Positions 5,291 through 7,471 of a stretch of 7,471 nucleotides of DNA are shown piece by piece; positions within the stretch are counted from its first letter, which is position 1, and every line of letters starts with the position of its first letter. Under the pieces are notes generated by a model, which made no database searches, was not told the origin of the DNA, and saw only the letters and a program-made list of their open reading frames with translations. The stretch is from contig JAFAKZ010000316.1 in assembly GCA_019234745.1 (NCBI GenBank), forward strand, positions 1-7,471, read 5' to 3'. The stretch is from Burkholderiales bacterium. Its GTDB lineage: Bacteria > Pseudomonadota > Gammaproteobacteria > Burkholderiales > Chitinimonadaceae. A program made the position numbers and the translations under genes.

Positions 5291-7237
5291 CTAATGCCTT
5301 GCCTCCGACTCGCTGCTTTGTTTTTCGCCATTCTCCATTTTCTTTGGGCCGATGTGCTTGTTCAGGAATTTCAGCATGGCATCATAGAATCTGTACTCGT
5401 CCTTAACGTAGGCAAGTCCATGTCCCTCTTCGTCAAACTCTATCCACTCATATTCCTTATGATATCTGTCCAACTCCCTCATCATTTTCTTACTGTGCGA
5501 GATAGGCACACGCCGATCTTCTGTACCATGCGCAATCAATAGCGGAGCTTGAATTCGGTCAGCGTGTTTAAGCGGCGAAACCATTTCAAATTGCTCTTTG
5601 TTACGGTCGAGATCGCCAATTCTTGATTTCTGCAGTTGCTTTACCGCCTTGTCGTCATTCCTATCCGAACTATCCTTTAACATATATTCAATATCCGAAA
5701 CGCCAGCAAAGCTAATACCACACTTATATAACGCAGGTTCGCGCGCCACACCCCACAGTGCCGCATATCCGCCATAGCTGGCCCCATAGATACATATCTT
5801 GTTAGGATCAGCAATTCCGGCCTGCACCAGATATTGCACACCTGCAGTTATGTCGTCTTGCATAGCCAAACCCCATTGACCGTACCCTGCCGTCTCAAAT
5901 GCACGGCCGAATCCACTCGAGCCGCGAAACTGGGGTTGTAATACGACATAGCCATTGGCGGCCAACAGTTGAACTTCAGCGTTCCACCCCCAATGGTCGC
6001 GTACCGTAGGGCCGCCATGGACAAGCACAACAGCGGGTGCCGGGCCTTTCATGCCAGCCGGTTTCGTCAAATATGCCGGGATGGTAAGACCATCCTTCGA
6101 CGAGTAAGAAACCAGCTCCATCGGTCGCATCTTTTCTGGGTCGATTTGAGGCGCCGACGAAAATATCCTACGCGCACTCATTGTCGACGTATTCAACAGA
6201 TACCACTCTCCCGGCTGCACGTCGGAATAAGTGAAAACCAAGACGTTACCATCAGGATTGCCAGACACAACGTTGATCGCGTCGGGGAATGCGTTATCAA
6301 CAGACTGCTGTATTGCACTCCACTTGCTATCGAACCAGTATCGCACTGGCTTCATGCCTGTTGTAGTCACACTCTTAAAGTTAGCGGCGCGCACGTCGTC
6401 GACACTAATAATATCCTCTTTCAGATGACCGGCCATCATCTCACCGATGGCACGCTTTTGGACATCATAATTGAATATTGCATACGTATCTCGACCCATA
6501 CGGGATCGAACCACAATCGAATTATCTTTTTCCGGCACACTAATGGGAATCCAGCCGTCCTCGGCAACACCAAAATCATCGAGTTTCTGCCAAGTACCGG
6601 TTTCTTTTGACTTATACCAATTCGAGAGCGTCGTCACATCCTTCCAGAAGGCAGAATTAGACATCGTAACAGCTCTAAGATCACCATTCTGATCAAATGC
6701 CCAATGCACGGGATCACCGGACGAAGGTAAACTAAATTTCTTCGACTTCCCTGTCCGCGCGTTCACCTTGGCCATAGATGTCATGTCCTCGTCGACATAA
6801 ACGAGCAACTCTGGAGAGTCTGGATCTTCTGGAACCGCCTTCCCTTTGACATAGTTTCCAAGATCAGCAACCTTGTTACCATTCAGATCAATGGATTCAG
6901 CCTCTATTCCGTAGTCCACGGCCAATAAATCGTTCGTTACCCAAGTAATATGTTGCGGTTCCTTATTGAATATCCAGAACCCCTCCTCTACGCGCTTGCC
7001 CGAAACCAGAATTTTCGTGGATAAATCACCCATGTCAATCAACATCAAACCATAATGATACCCAGTGTAGGATATTGCAACGACATGCTTTCCGTCGGGC
7101 GAAATTTCTGCGTCCAGAATCCTGGGCGGCGTAATCGCCTGCATCAACGTCAGCGAATCATCGGCCGCGCATGCATATACTGCGGCGCCAATGGATACGA
7201 TAAGCGCAATTATTTGTTTAGGCAGTGAGATAGACAT
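5291..7237 (-). CDS. Exported S9-family (prolyl oligopeptidase-like) serine peptidase
   Basis: Protein of 648 residues, the usual length for S9 peptidases. Residues 1-24 look like a Sec signal peptide: Lys7, a hydrophobic stretch 8-20, and a likely cut after VYACA. Cys23 raises a weaker lipoprotein possibility. Residues about 27-380 are beta-rich with repeated strands, as expected for the N-terminal propeller that gates the active site. The C-terminal alpha/beta hydrolase domain (about 385-630) has HGGP (407-410, oxyanion region), nucleophile Ser487 in GASYGGY, Asp574 in HGTEDRRVP and His606 in EEGHGL, so the triad is complete. It should cleave peptides in the periplasm or outside the cell. 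The C-terminus ends in a charged tail, KKMENGEKQSSESEARH. No Shine-Dalgarno is obvious before the ATG. GC is about 40-60% in lines I counted, against about 75% in a line of the regulator gene, which suggests a different origin. Confidence 0.92.
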   Translation of the reverse strand: MSISLPKQIIALIVSIGAAVYACAADDSLTLMQAITPPRILDAEISPDGKHVVAISYTGYHYGLMLIDMGDLSTKILVSGKRVEEGFWIFNKEPQHITWVTNDLLAVDYGIEAESIDLNGNKVADLGNYVKGKAVPEDPDSPELLVYVDEDMTSMAKVNARTGKSKKFSLPSSGDPVHWAFDQNGDLRAVTMSNSAFWKDVTTLSNWYKSKETGTWQKLDDFGVAEDGWIPISVPEKDNSIVVRSRMGRDTYAIFNYDVQKRAIGEMMAGHLKEDIISVDDVRAANFKSVTTTGMKPVRYWFDSKWSAIQQSVDNAFPDAINVVSGNPDGNVLVFTYSDVQPGEWYLLNTSTMSARRIFSSAPQIDPEKMRPMELVSYSSKDGLTIPAYLTKPAGMKGPAPAVVLVHGGPTVRDHWGWNAEVQLLAANGYVVLQPQFRGSSGFGRAFETAGYGQWGLAMQDDITAGVQYLVQAGIADPNKICIYGASYGGYAALWGVAREPALYKCGISFAGVSDIEYMLKDSSDRNDDKAVKQLQKSRIGDLDRNKEQFEMVSPLKHADRIQAPLLIAHGTEDRRVPISHSKKMMRELDRYHKEYEWIEFDEEGHGLAYVKDEYRFYDAMLKFLNKHIGPKKMENGEKQSSESEARH

Positions 7238-7307
7238 TTAATTTGAACATTTTCAGATAGTTATTCTTGCAATGCGCTACAGTTATGAGTTCGGGTCACG
7301 ATAAAGC

Positions 7308-7339
7308 AAAAACCCCGATCATTTCTGATCGGGGTTTTT
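7308..7339 (-). terminator. Terminator of the rRNA operon
   Basis: A perfect 14-bp inverted repeat (arms 7308-7321 and 7326-7339, core ACCCCGATCA/TGATCGGGGT) closes a 4-base loop, with five A at the left end and five T at the right end. Read on the minus strand it lies 7 bases beyond the 5S 3' end and finishes in a T-tract, so it terminates the rRNA transcript. Its symmetry would let it work in the plus direction too. Confidence 0.93.
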
Positions 7340-7346
7340 AAGGGGT

Positions 7347-7462
7347 AGCCTGGCGGTGACCTACTTTCACACGGGAGAACCGCACTATCATCGGCGCGGC
7401 GTCGTTTCACGGTCCTGTTCGAGATGGGAAGGCGTGGGTCCAACGCGCTATGGCCGCCAAGC
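7347..7462 (-). rRNA. rrf: 5S ribosomal RNA
   Basis: Reading the minus strand gives a complete 5S rRNA of about 116 bases. It starts GCTTGGCGGCCATAGCG and has the conserved CCCATCTCGAACAGGACCG loop, CGATGATAGTGCGG and GTGTGAAAGTAGGTCACCG, ending in CGCCAGGCT. The two ends pair as helix I (CTTGGCGG with CCGCCAGG, one G-U pair). Exact ends may shift by one or two bases. It is the last gene of an rRNA operon; 16S and 23S would lie beyond the right edge. Confidence 0.95.
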
Positions 7463-7471
7463 ATAACTGGC

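Noticed and set aside
5969..6610. Plus-strand open frame of 213 codons inside the peptidase gene
   Set aside because: It is antisense to a well-supported S9 peptidase with a complete catalytic triad and has no recognisable domain.
7238..7306. Promoter of the peptidase gene
   Set aside because: The AT-rich gap contains TTGCAA and TAACTA-like elements on the minus strand, but no pair has both good matches and proper spacing, so I do not call one.
7261..7464. Minus-strand open frame of 67 codons over the 5S gene
   Set aside because: The region is a 5S rRNA and its terminator, so the open frame is accidental.

Overview
The window looks like chromosomal DNA of a GC-rich proteobacterium. The 5S rRNA at the right edge has the proteobacterial 5S pattern. 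A gammaproteobacterium of the Xanthomonadales/Rhodanobacteraceae type is my best guess, with a betaproteobacterium as the alternative. The placement rests on general sequence character, not on a search.

Layout from left to right. (1) Minus strand, 34-1811: a response regulator fused to a PP2C/SpoIIE-type phosphatase, followed within a few tens of bases by a small RBBP9/YdeN-type serine hydrolase. (2) Minus strand, 1966-2278: a small DUF2917 protein with its own strong Shine-Dalgarno and Rho-independent terminator. (3) A 191-bp divergent control region, 2279-2469, rich in short direct and inverted repeats. (4) Plus strand, 2470-5249: a MocR-type (GntR helix-turn-helix plus aminotransferase fold) regulator, a class I SAM methyltransferase overlapping it by an ATGA junction, and a GNAT acetyltransferase 9 bp further on, probably one operon. 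(5) Minus strand, 5291-7237: a secreted S9-family peptidase of clearly lower GC than its neighbours. (6) A near-perfect 14-bp-stem terminator and a 5S rRNA gene on the minus strand, marking the 3' end of an rRNA operon whose 23S and 16S genes lie beyond the right edge.

The plus-strand operon is the most coherent unit. A PLP-dependent regulator is translationally coupled to two small-molecule or protein-modifying enzymes and faces the DUF2917 gene across a repeat-containing operator-like region. The phosphatase gene is a signalling output module whose cognate kinase and antagonist are not in the window. The peptidase sits directly behind the rRNA terminator and differs in base composition, which suggests later acquisition at an rrn boundary. 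I found no transposase, integrase, CRISPR array or phage gene, and no clear evidence of a new defence or mobile system.
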